Of a stretch of DNA of 64,000 nt, positions 16,100 to 23,809 are shown one piece after another. Where the stretch lies: the NCBI RefSeq assembly GCF_034555375.1, contig NZ_CP140706.1, forward strand, positions 6,396,001 to 6,460,000, in the 5' to 3' direction. Position 1 is the stretch's first letter. The number at the start of each line of letters is the position of its first letter. The position numbers were made by a program, and so were the translations under genes. The notes beneath the pieces were generated by a model. It saw nothing but the letters and a program-made list of their open reading frames with translations, searched no databases and had not been told where the DNA came from. Source of the stretch: Pseudomonas sp. B33.4 (lineage in GTDB: Bacteria; Pseudomonadota; Gammaproteobacteria; Pseudomonadales; Pseudomonadaceae).

Positions 16100-18546
16100 T
16101 TCGCATCCTTCGAATTGATCAATTCCAAATCCCCATCCCGATACACCACCTCACACCCCACCCACGCCGGATCCACCTGCGGTATCACCGCCGACGGCTT
16201 GCGCAATTCGCGCAACAAAGTCGAGCCATGCGACAAGCGCCCACCCATCCGCGCAATCACCGCCTGCGCCGCTTGATAGTTCGCATGCCGCCCCGGATCG
16301 AGGGTGTCTTCGAGCAGGATGTCGGCGCCGAGGATGCCTTGCACCTGCCCCGGATAAATCATGAACCCGGTGGCCAGCTCCGCACCTTCGCGACCGTCCT
16401 GCCAGAAGCTGCCGTCGCGGGTGCGCACGTCGGGATGCGGCGCAAACCAGTGCTCGCGATCCGCCAGCGGCATGGCGTGGTGCAGACGGAAGAAGATGCG
16501 CATCAGGTTGTCGCGATACCACTCGCGCACTTGCAGGTAGTAACCACGCAGGCCCGGCAGGCCGGTCGAATGCGCTAGGCGGATCAGCCCTGACCATTGC
16601 GGGAATGGCTGTAGCGGCAGATCGCTCGACGCGGGCCGAGGGGTGGCCGGATCGGTTTCCCACGGCAATCGATGCGGACTGTTTTCAAGGTTGTCGTAAG
16701 CAGTCGGCGGGCGGCCCAGCCAATCACCACCGCTGCTGGCCAGTGCCGTGGCGATGCACAGATTGCCTTGCACTACGAACACGTAAAACCGGGTGAACCA
16801 GTCCGCGAGTTGTTGGCCATCGGCACCTTGGGCGACGAGTTCAGCCAGTTCCTGATCGAAGCGCTGCAAGCCATTTTCAAGGTTCAGCAAATGGCCGCGA
16901 GCCTTGCGTTGCATACGCAAAAACAGCGGCAACGAACGCAGCATCTTCAGCGGTTGCCATGGCAAATGCGGAGTCGCGCCACCGACTTCACCGGCGTAGT
17001 TCGCGGCGCTGATGCCCCAGTCGGCCAGCCGGGCAAGAAACAGATCATTGTTGATGTAGGACGCGCCGCCGAACACCGCGGTGAACGGCTCGTTGTCCTG
17101 CAGCACCCGCGCATCCCAACGCGCCATGATCGCCGGGATACTCGCTGCCGCGCGGCGTTGGGCGTATTCCACCAACACGCTCGGTTGCGGCGGCAGGATC
17201 TCGGCGATGTTGGCGGCAGTCAGGTGGCGGCGCCAGCCGTAATCGCTGATTGGCCGGTATTGCAGCAACCACAGTTGCGCGCCGTCCCAAGCCCATTCGA
17301 CATCGCCGGGCACGTAGTGGAACACGCGCAGCACGTCTTGCAGAAAATGCCAGAGCAGGTCTTCGGTCAAACCGTGGGACGGCGTGAACGTGCCGCTGCG
17401 CCAAGCATCGCCGAGCCGCGAAAGCGTTGCCCGTGAGGGGCTGACGTGACCGTCGGCCAGCGATTCGAGATGGCCTTCAACCCACTCAAGTTCTACCGAG
17501 AGATGGCGTACGAACGCGATCCCGGACACTACCGGCGCGATGAAGCGCTGCACCACCACTTCCTCGACGCCTTCGGCCGTCAGTTCGGCGATGCGTTTCG
17601 GCACATTGGCGGTCGGTTCGCGCAGATAGGTGGTGCTCAAACCGGCATTCGCCGAATCGGCCTGATCCTCGCCATAACTGGAGGAGCGCACCGCCCAGGT
17701 CACATCAGGTTGGACGGCGAGAAACGTCGGCAGACGCGGGTCAGTGCAATCGTTGAGAGTCAACGCCGCCGGCACCGCTTGCCGCGCCAGTTCAGCCAGG
17801 CGCAAACGCCCGCCCTTGGTGTGCGCGACAAACCCGCGCTCGCCCGACTCCAGCCACTGCGCGAACTGCGCGGGCGAGTCGATCCACGGGTAATGACCCC
17901 AACCGGGTTTCAGGCTGATGGTCAGATCGGCGCGGGCGAGAATCGCCGACCATGCCGCCGCATGCTCGATACCGAGCACCGCGTCCTGATCGCCCCAGAC
18001 CAGCTCGACTGGATCGGTGATCCACTCCAGCAGTGGCAGCGCAGTGTCGGCGCGAATCAGATCCCAGTGCGGCACAAACGCACGGCAGCGCGCATAGCCG
18101 GCGCCCATGCGCTGGTACTGCGCAGGCGTCCAGGTCTGGTTGGAAAACTTGCGCGCGAACAGCGTGGGTTTGTTCGACAGCAGCCAGTGGATGGTCTTGC
18201 GGATCGGCAGCGGTGACATCAGCGCCGGCAAGCGACGCTGCCACAAAAATGCCCCAACCGGCGCCAACAGAACGCTGCGGGAAAAGTGCCCGGGACGACG
18301 TTGCAACGCATGCAATACAAGCAAGGCATTGACCCCGACCGCCATGATCGCGCTGCCCTGCTTCGTCATCGCCAGCAAGGTCTGCGCGTAGTCCGCCAGA
18401 TCCTTGCAGGGTGGCAGCGGATTGGCGCCGAAGCCCGGCAACTCCAGCGGCACCACGTCGTAGCGCTGGAAGTGCGGCAGCGCGTCATCCCACCAATCGG
18501 CAGCGCTGCCGTTGCCGGCCAGCAGGTACATCAACGGCTTGCTCAT
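16096..18546 (-). CDS. Alpha/beta-hydrolase-like domain fused to PEP-utilising (PPDK/PpsA-like) enzyme
   Basis: An 816-aa fusion. Residues about 1-240 have an alpha/beta-hydrolase pattern (LELPGFG, VWGDQD, GWGHYPW). The nucleophile elbow reads AVGVNAL, with Asn73 where Ser would be expected, so esterase activity is doubtful. Residues about 250-500 match the PPDK/PEP-synthase ATP-grasp domain (VRSSSYGED from about 286). The C-terminus is the mobile phosphohistidine domain, with GGRLSHG and His773 in the catalytic position. Rifampicin phosphotransferase has a comparable ATP-grasp/His layout, so a phosphotransferase on a small molecule is plausible. The start is uncertain between ATG 18546 and GTG 18555. 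Confidence 0.75.
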   Translation of the reverse strand: MSKPLMYLLAGNGSAADWWDDALPHFQRYDVVPLELPGFGANPLPPCKDLADYAQTLLAMTKQGSAIMAVGVNALLVLHALQRRPGHFSRSVLLAPVGAFLWQRRLPALMSPLPIRKTIHWLLSNKPTLFARKFSNQTWTPAQYQRMGAGYARCRAFVPHWDLIRADTALPLLEWITDPVELVWGDQDAVLGIEHAAAWSAILARADLTISLKPGWGHYPWIDSPAQFAQWLESGERGFVAHTKGGRLRLAELARQAVPAALTLNDCTDPRLPTFLAVQPDVTWAVRSSSYGEDQADSANAGLSTTYLREPTANVPKRIAELTAEGVEEVVVQRFIAPVVSGIAFVRHLSVELEWVEGHLESLADGHVSPSRATLSRLGDAWRSGTFTPSHGLTEDLLWHFLQDVLRVFHYVPGDVEWAWDGAQLWLLQYRPISDYGWRRHLTAANIAEILPPQPSVLVEYAQRRAAASIPAIMARWDARVLQDNEPFTAVFGGASYINNDLFLARLADWGISAANYAGEVGGATPHLPWQPLKMLRSLPLFLRMQRKARGHLLNLENGLQRFDQELAELVAQGADGQQLADWFTRFYVFVVQGNLCIATALASSGGDWLGRPPTAYDNLENSPHRLPWETDPATPRPASSDLPLQPFPQWSGLIRLAHSTGLPGLRGYYLQVREWYRDNLMRIFFRLHHAMPLADREHWFAPHPDVRTRDGSFWQDGREGAELATGFMIYPGQVQGILGADILLEDTLDPGRHANYQAAQAVIARMGGRLSHGSTLLRELRKPSAVIPQVDPAWVGCEVVYRDGDLELINSKDAK

Positions 18547-18555
18547 GAGCGGCAC

Positions 18556-19950
18556 TCAGGTCAGATCGCGCAGAGCGGCGTCGAGGGTTGGATAACGGAA
18601 CGTGTAGCCAGCCTCGGTCAAACGCTGCGGCACCACGCGCTGACCGTCGAAAAACAGCTGCGCCATCTCCCCTGCCATTGCACGCACTGGCGCGGCGGGA
18701 ATGTGGAACCACACCGGACGCTTGAGGACCTTGCCGGCCTGCTCGGCGAACGCGGCCTGACTGACCGTTTCCGGCGCGACCATGTTGTAGGTGCCGCGCA
18801 GACTGTCGTCGTTGAAAGCCCGCGCGATCACCTGAAGCACATCGTCGCGATGCACCCAGGTCATGATTTGTCGACCGTCGCCCATGCGCCCGCCGAAACC
18901 CAAGCGGAACGGCAGCAGCAACGGCGTCAACGCACCGCCCAAGCCAAAGACCACGCCAAGACGCAGCACCACCTGACGCACGCCAAACTCAGTGGCTGGT
19001 TGCGCGGCGGCTTCCCAACGCGCGCAGAGTTCGGCCATGAAACCGTCGCCCTTGCTGGCGTGTTCGTCGAGGCTTTCGCTGGCATCGCGTACGCCGTAGT
19101 AGCCGATGGCTGAGGCTTGAATCCACAGAGCTGGTTTGTGCTTGGTGTTCTTCAACCAGGTCATCAACGCTTCGGTGGTGCCGACTCGGCTGGCGAGCAG
19201 TTGCGCCTGACGCTTGGGAGTCCAGCGTGGGCCGGCGACGGGGGCGCCGGCGAGATTGATGATTACGTCGAAGGCTTCGTCGTGGCTGAGTTCGCTGAGC
19301 GAATGTACGCAGCGGACGCGGCCGTTGAATAGATTGGCCGCGTTCAACGGATCGCGTGTCAGGACGCTGACCGAGTGGCCCGCGTCGAGTAATTGATTGA
19401 CCAAGGCTTCGCCGATAAAACCGGTGCCGCCGGTGATTAGCACTCTTTTGTAGGCGCCATCGGAAAACGGGTTGGATTGGCTCGGTGCCTTTACTGAAGG
19501 GGATTTTCGGCGGTCATGCCGATACAACCAGAACAGCGGCGGCAACAACACCAGCAACGCAAAACCGTCGAGCCATAGGTGCGACCAAACCTGCTGTTGC
19601 GCTGAAAGCCACATGTCCTGCGGCGCCCATAACAGGATGCCGGCGCTCAACCAGCCCCAGACTGCCGGAGTTTTCAAGCGATTGCCCAAGTGCACCAGCG
19701 CGAGCATGTACAACGAATAGCTTTGCAACGTCGCGCCGAACAGCGCAAGCCACCAGACCTGTTGTTCGTGGCCGGCGGCGGGCACCGGGTCGGCGCCCCA
19801 GAACGCGAGTTCGAGAACTTGCAGATAGCCGTTGAGTAAACCGGAATGCCCGGCCCAGGTCAGGGTGAGACCGGCGAGAATGTGCACGATTGCGGCGGCG
19901 TATAGCCAGAGCACTAACGCGGGGCGAAGGGAGTTCGAGGGGGCTGGCAT
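18556..19950 (-). CDS. TIGR01777-family epimerase with N-terminal membrane domain
   Basis: A 464-aa protein. The N-terminal ~145 residues contain four hydrophobic helices (ALVLWLYAAAIVHILAGLTL, WWLALFGATLQSYSLYML, WGWLSAGILLW, WLDGFALLVLLPPLFWLY). The rest is a Rossmann-fold TIGR01777 (YfcH-like) NAD-dependent epimerase: LITGGTGFIGEALVNQLLDAGH, then INLAGAPVAGPRW and SAIGYYG. The ATG at 19950 has AGGACACGGA in front. It is immediately upstream of the PEP-utilising fusion. The substrate is unknown. Confidence 0.82.
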   Translation of the reverse strand: MPAPSNSLRPALVLWLYAAAIVHILAGLTLTWAGHSGLLNGYLQVLELAFWGADPVPAAGHEQQVWWLALFGATLQSYSLYMLALVHLGNRLKTPAVWGWLSAGILLWAPQDMWLSAQQQVWSHLWLDGFALLVLLPPLFWLYRHDRRKSPSVKAPSQSNPFSDGAYKRVLITGGTGFIGEALVNQLLDAGHSVSVLTRDPLNAANLFNGRVRCVHSLSELSHDEAFDVIINLAGAPVAGPRWTPKRQAQLLASRVGTTEALMTWLKNTKHKPALWIQASAIGYYGVRDASESLDEHASKGDGFMAELCARWEAAAQPATEFGVRQVVLRLGVVFGLGGALTPLLLPFRLGFGGRMGDGRQIMTWVHRDDVLQVIARAFNDDSLRGTYNMVAPETVSQAAFAEQAGKVLKRPVWFHIPAAPVRAMAGEMAQLFFDGQRVVPQRLTEAGYTFRYPTLDAALRDLT

Positions 19951-20088
19951 TCCGTGTCCTGAGCGCATTCCTTGGGGGTGGGGAGTTTAAAGGAAAATCG
20001 CGGTCGTCAGACGCTCAAAAACTAAACGTTTTACCGGACGGATTCAGACTCAACGACTGCGAAAACGCATCAGACATGACCCGGCATT

Positions 20089-21453
20089 TCAGATGCAGTG
20101 ACTGGCCTTGATCGGTGCTGCGCCTGTCGATCCCAATCGCCCCACGTTGAAGATGCCCAACTGATTACCTTTGTCAGCCGCCATCTGATAACAGGCTAAC
20201 GCTCGGGACATATCCTTCGTTCCAAGCTCGCCACCTTCAAAGGTCGAGGCCAGATAATTCATCGCGTCTGTGGAACCCATGGTGATCGCCCGAATGACCT
20301 GCTCTTTCGCCTGCTGGGGATGGAGGCAAGGGCCGCTATAGTCGGTGGAATTTCCTGAACAAAGAAACGTGGCATAGGCCAACGCGCCACTCGGTATTTT
20401 CGAGGCTGCTTTGAACAGCGCCTCAACCTTCGGGGTTTCCAACTGAGACGCCATTTGCGAAAGGCTTAGGCTTGCCGCCGACAGGCTCGCCTGTGCGTCA
20501 CCCGACTCTGCAGCACACACAAAATTTTCCAGCGACGCTTCAATCAACTCCACAGTCAGCGGGTATTGCTCAAGAAACCCCAGCCCACCTAGCGCTTCGG
20601 CACGCTGATAACAGAAGTTCTCGGCGCGGCTCATTCCCGGGTTCTCTGTTGCGACAAGATCCTTCTCACTGATCGACCAATCCTCAATCCCCTCAAGCAC
20701 CCAGCACGCCTGACGAGAGAAGTTGAAGATTTTTACATTGCTGTTACCTGCCCTCTTATCCACCACATTGACGTGACTGTCATCGACCTCTTCGATTTCG
20801 ACTCCAGGTGTCTTGCCGGGCGTGATTGCAGCCATCAGCGGGTAGGTGAACGTAGTTCCACTGACACCCGAAGTCGAAGGCTCAAAGGTACTTCGATCCT
20901 TTCCCGCCACCGGTTTCAACACTAGCGACTTGACCGTCATTGCGGTAAGACGGCGTTGTGATTCGCTGTTGGCGGAAAACGCTGTCAGGAACGGCGCGAA
21001 CTCCTCCGAGGGGCAAGCGTCGCTGGTGGGAGCCGTCGAAGCGCTCTTATCGGATGCAAGCGCAGGGACAATCTTGTCCAGATACGCCGAGCGCTCGCGA
21101 CTCATTCTAGCGATACACGAGTTAACGGCGAACACATGCGCCGGCATCCCAGTCTCGATCTCGAACGCCTCCAAAGGGCAGTTCGCATCGCGCAATTTCA
21201 ACCACGCACGTTGCGACTCCTTGACCTTCGCCGCGTACTCCGCGCCCAACGCGGGATCGGCTCGATAGTCAGACTCAAGCCGTGCCATCAACTGCTTGTA
21301 GCTGACGTTCAACTGCGCATCAGCAGCCTTCTTCGCCGCCTCCGAACAGGGCACCATTTCCAGGCTTGAGGTGACATGGCTGCAGTCATCCTGCGCATAG
21401 GCCGCTGAAACCGGCAGTAGCACGGCCAGCAGGGTAAAAACAAAACGTTTCAC
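20089..21453 (-). CDS. LprI domain + CPS/CW domain + Sel1-like repeat periplasmic protein (array gene 7)
   Basis: A 454-aa exported protein (signal VKRFVFTLLAVLLPVSAAYA; GTG start at 21453 with AAGGAAG 6 nt upstream). Its modules, in order, are: an LprI/DUF1311 domain (DDCSHVTSSL, ESQRAWLKLRDANCPLEA, CIARMSRERSAYLD), closely like the one at 13201-13956; a CPS/CW domain (CPSEEFAPFLTAFS to CWVLEGIEDWS), as at 12158-13156; and a helical Cys-rich region with Sel1-like repeats (GSTDAMNYLASTFEGGELG and ALACYQMAADKGNQLGIF). It links three modules seen separately in its neighbours. The role is inferred as immunity or cell-wall protection. Confidence 0.8.
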   Translation of the reverse strand: MKRFVFTLLAVLLPVSAAYAQDDCSHVTSSLEMVPCSEAAKKAADAQLNVSYKQLMARLESDYRADPALGAEYAAKVKESQRAWLKLRDANCPLEAFEIETGMPAHVFAVNSCIARMSRERSAYLDKIVPALASDKSASTAPTSDACPSEEFAPFLTAFSANSESQRRLTAMTVKSLVLKPVAGKDRSTFEPSTSGVSGTTFTYPLMAAITPGKTPGVEIEEVDDSHVNVVDKRAGNSNVKIFNFSRQACWVLEGIEDWSISEKDLVATENPGMSRAENFCYQRAEALGGLGFLEQYPLTVELIEASLENFVCAAESGDAQASLSAASLSLSQMASQLETPKVEALFKAASKIPSGALAYATFLCSGNSTDYSGPCLHPQQAKEQVIRAITMGSTDAMNYLASTFEGGELGTKDMSRALACYQMAADKGNQLGIFNVGRLGSTGAAPIKASHCI

Positions 21454-21473
21454 GGGGTTCTTCCTTGAGTCAT

Positions 21474-21935
21474 TCAGGCTTTGCGTTTGGTGAGTCGGGT
21501 GATGCATTGCTTCGGGATGTTCATTTCCCAGTAAGTGCTGAGCAACGCTTTACGCTTTTTGTCGACGCGCAGGTTAACGAAGCCATCGCCGCAGTCCGGC
21601 TGCAACTCTTCGAAGGTGCCGGTTTTGACTTGGTAAATGAACACCCGGTAGTAGTGGTAAGTGCCCATGCCGTCATCGAGTTGCCAGACCGCGAAATCCT
21701 GGGCGCCGTCGAAATTGAAATCGTCGAACTGCAGATAGAGTTCGTTTTCGGCTTCAAAATCGATTGTTCGCGACTCGCTGTGCGTTTCGCTTTTAACCGC
21801 GATGTTCAGCTTGGAGCCTTCGAGAACCAGCGTCGCGTCGACGCCTTTGGTTGGACTGAACGTGGTGGTTTGGGCTAACGCTGGGATCGTCCACATCAGG
21901 CCGAGCAGTGATACCGCAAGAGTTTTGAATTGCAT
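21474..21935 (-). CDS. XAC2610-related exported protein (array gene 8)
   Basis: A 153-aa protein with signal peptide LAVSLLGLMWTIPALA. The body resembles the XAC2610-related family: ELYLQFDDFNFDGAQDFAVW with a D-F-N-F-D-G calcium-loop-like motif, then YHYYRVFIYQ and DCGDGFVNL. It lies 20 nt upstream of the LprI gene and 9 nt behind its own upstream neighbour, as part of a four-gene unit. The molecular role is unknown. Confidence 0.75.
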   Translation of the reverse strand: MQFKTLAVSLLGLMWTIPALAQTTTFSPTKGVDATLVLEGSKLNIAVKSETHSESRTIDFEAENELYLQFDDFNFDGAQDFAVWQLDDGMGTYHYYRVFIYQVKTGTFEELQPDCGDGFVNLRVDKKRKALLSTYWEMNIPKQCITRLTKRKA

Positions 21936-21944
21936 GTACTCGCC

Positions 21945-22370
21945 CTACTCCCACTTGCATCCGGACTCCAGAGAGGAGTCGATGCTGGTGTTATTTCCGA
22001 AATGAAAAACCTTGCCGTTAGACCTCTTCGTGTAAGACATCGAGACGATGTGCGTCCCTTGAGACACGAACTGATAGGTTCCCGTGACGTTGCCGTTGAT
22101 GACTTCAGACCAGGTTGTGGTGCTCTGCCAAGGCGCATCGGGACTGAGCATCTCGCCCTCGTAATCCGTCAGCACAATGGAAATGGGTTCGCTGGACTTG
22201 GCGTACTTGACGAAGCCACCGGACCATTTGCTGGCTTCGTCGTAGTAGGTACGGAGTTCGAACTTTACCGGGCTCGATTGGGATAGTTCGAAGCAAAGTG
22301 ATTCGGTGGTGACTGCGCTTTGAGCGCCTAAAGGAAATAGCGCAAAAAAGAGAAAGAAAAGTTTGTTCAT
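21945..22370 (-). CDS. Small Sec-exported protein (array gene 9)
   Basis: A 141-aa protein beginning MNKLFFLFFALFPLGAQSA, a typical signal peptide, with two mature Cys that could form one disulfide (SLCFELS near the start, SGCKWE at the end). A second ATG lies two codons upstream (22376). It has a beta-rich look and ends in a Cys-containing strand. No family is recognised. The stop is 9 nt before the next gene. Confidence 0.7.
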   Translation of the reverse strand: MNKLFFLFFALFPLGAQSAVTTESLCFELSQSSPVKFELRTYYDEASKWSGGFVKYAKSSEPISIVLTDYEGEMLSPDAPWQSTTTWSEVINGNVTGTYQFVSQGTHIVSMSYTKRSNGKVFHFGNNTSIDSSLESGCKWE

Positions 22371-22417
22371 GCTCATCCAAGTCGACGCTTTCGCGCGAAT
22401 GCTCTGGCTTGTCCGTT

Positions 22418-23167
22418 TCAACGTCTGCTCTTGTCCGGTGCCAAAGCCAATTGGCGAGCACGCTCTATCGTCGCGCGAATTAGGCAGGCATCGGACCACT
22501 CACCGAAAACTGATTTATGCAATTTCGGGTCGGCCTGGCACTCCGCATCTCGAAATTTCATCCAAGCTCTTTGAGTTTCCCTCAGTGCTTTCTGACCGCT
22601 TTCGTCCAGCCGACTCATACGATCCCGATATACAGAATTCAGCAATGCATCCGCGTCAGGAACCATCAGATCAAGAACACCATTTCCCGAGGGAAACCAC
22701 TCAACGTCCGCCAATGCCTGTTCGCTCTCATTGTTCCAATTGTAGAGGCCGTTTTCTTCGATCTTCAGTGTGGCGGATCGCTGATGGTGATTCGTCGGAT
22801 CGCTCTCGCTGACCTCCGAGCGATAAACAATTTCCAAATAGATAGGGTCGGTTGTGCGCTGAGGATCATTCAATAGCGTTTGCCGAACAATGGCCCGTTG
22901 CTTTTTGCTCTCCGTGATCTCTATCGAAAAGCACGGATCCGGCCCAGGACGCTCTGCGGACGCTTTCCTCTCCAGGCATTGATTACGAACCGCAATGGAA
23001 GGGGTATCCGAACCACCACCCACATCAACCACTCTGACAAGCAACCGGACTTCCGGGTCTTTGGAAAAGTCGGCCTGAAGGATGGTGGCAATCATCGTGC
23101 CCTCAGCCATGACCACAGGCGACAGTATTGAAACTAAAAAAATGAGGCTGAATCGGAAAATCTGCAT
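22418..23167 (-). CDS. Exported protein with C-terminal LprI/DUF1311-type domain (array gene 10)
   Basis: A 249-aa protein with signal MQIFRFSLIFLVSILSPVVMA. The first ~150 mature residues are of unknown type. The last ~90 carry an LprI-like pattern: LLNSVYRDRMSRLDESGQKAL, RETQRAWMKFRDAEC and ACLIRATIERARQL. Here the LprI module is C-terminal, whereas at 13201 and 20089 it is N-terminal. ATG 23167 is chosen for the signal peptide, although its AAGGA is unusually close; the frame stays open to a TTG at 23248. It begins a four-gene unit ending at 20089. Confidence 0.75.
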   Translation of the reverse strand: MQIFRFSLIFLVSILSPVVMAEGTMIATILQADFSKDPEVRLLVRVVDVGGGSDTPSIAVRNQCLERKASAERPGPDPCFSIEITESKKQRAIVRQTLLNDPQRTTDPIYLEIVYRSEVSESDPTNHHQRSATLKIEENGLYNWNNESEQALADVEWFPSGNGVLDLMVPDADALLNSVYRDRMSRLDESGQKALRETQRAWMKFRDAECQADPKLHKSVFGEWSDACLIRATIERARQLALAPDKSRR

Positions 23168-23392
23168 TCCTTGGCGTCCGTAAAAAAATTCAGTGATCCG
23201 TTCAATTCTGAACGGGCTCGCGACAGAAGACAGAGTCAGAACCGACAAACGGGCCAGATCTATTTAAGTTCTCAACCAAATTCAAAGCGATCGAACGCAA
23301 AAAATAAATCCGTCCCCTTTAACACTAGAAAGTAGCCTGCTCTCATTCCCTCTGGTTATTCGCCACTTTAATCCGCCGTCTTTAATTTTCCG

Positions 23393-23809
23393 CTACTTAA
23401 CACTACACTTCGGCCCACTTAGCGCCTCACCTTCAATCTTAAAGCTGCATACTTCAACGACATCTGGACCTTCAGTCAGAGGCATAAGCTTCAAAGTGAG
23501 CGAAAGACCTTCATTTGAAAATTCCCCACGGTCCAAAATAACTTCAGAAAAGTCATCACTAAAACTTTTTCCTGAGACATTACAGAATTTTTTTGAATTA
23601 CTTGCAGCACCTCCTCCACCCGGCACGAGAATCTGTACCATAATGCATGGACTAGATAAAGTTTGATAGTAACGAACCAACTTGCCTGCGACCATAGCTG
23701 TATCTGCCTTGTATACATCTACAGCTGTTTTTTTCTCATCTGTAGCAAATACACAGCAGGAGAAAGCCAAAGCCATAAATAGAAAAATATTTTTCAATTT
23801 CCACCTCAT
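23393..23809 (-). CDS. Small exported SPC/VQIL-domain protein beside the T6SS effector (array gene 11)
   Basis: A 138-aa protein with signal peptide (IFLFMALAFSCCVFA). The mature part (YYQTLSSPCIMVQILVPGGG, KKFCNVSGKSF, VVEVCSFKIEGE) aligns along its length with the C-terminal domain of the LprI protein at 13201-13956. Its ATG overlaps the effector stop by ATGA, so the two are translated together. A periplasmic protein directly coupled to a cell-wall effector gene is the usual layout for an immunity protein. AT-rich, like the effector. Confidence 0.75.
   Translation of the reverse strand: MRWKLKNIFLFMALAFSCCVFATDEKKTAVDVYKADTAMVAGKLVRYYQTLSSPCIMVQILVPGGGGAASNSKKFCNVSGKSFSDDFSEVILDRGEFSNEGLSLTLKLMPLTEGPDVVEVCSFKIEGEALSGPKCSVK

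Noticed and set aside
23168..23392. Extra small gene between the two exported-protein runs
   Set aside because: 225 nt of AT-rich sequence with no frame of useful length and no clear terminator or promoter.
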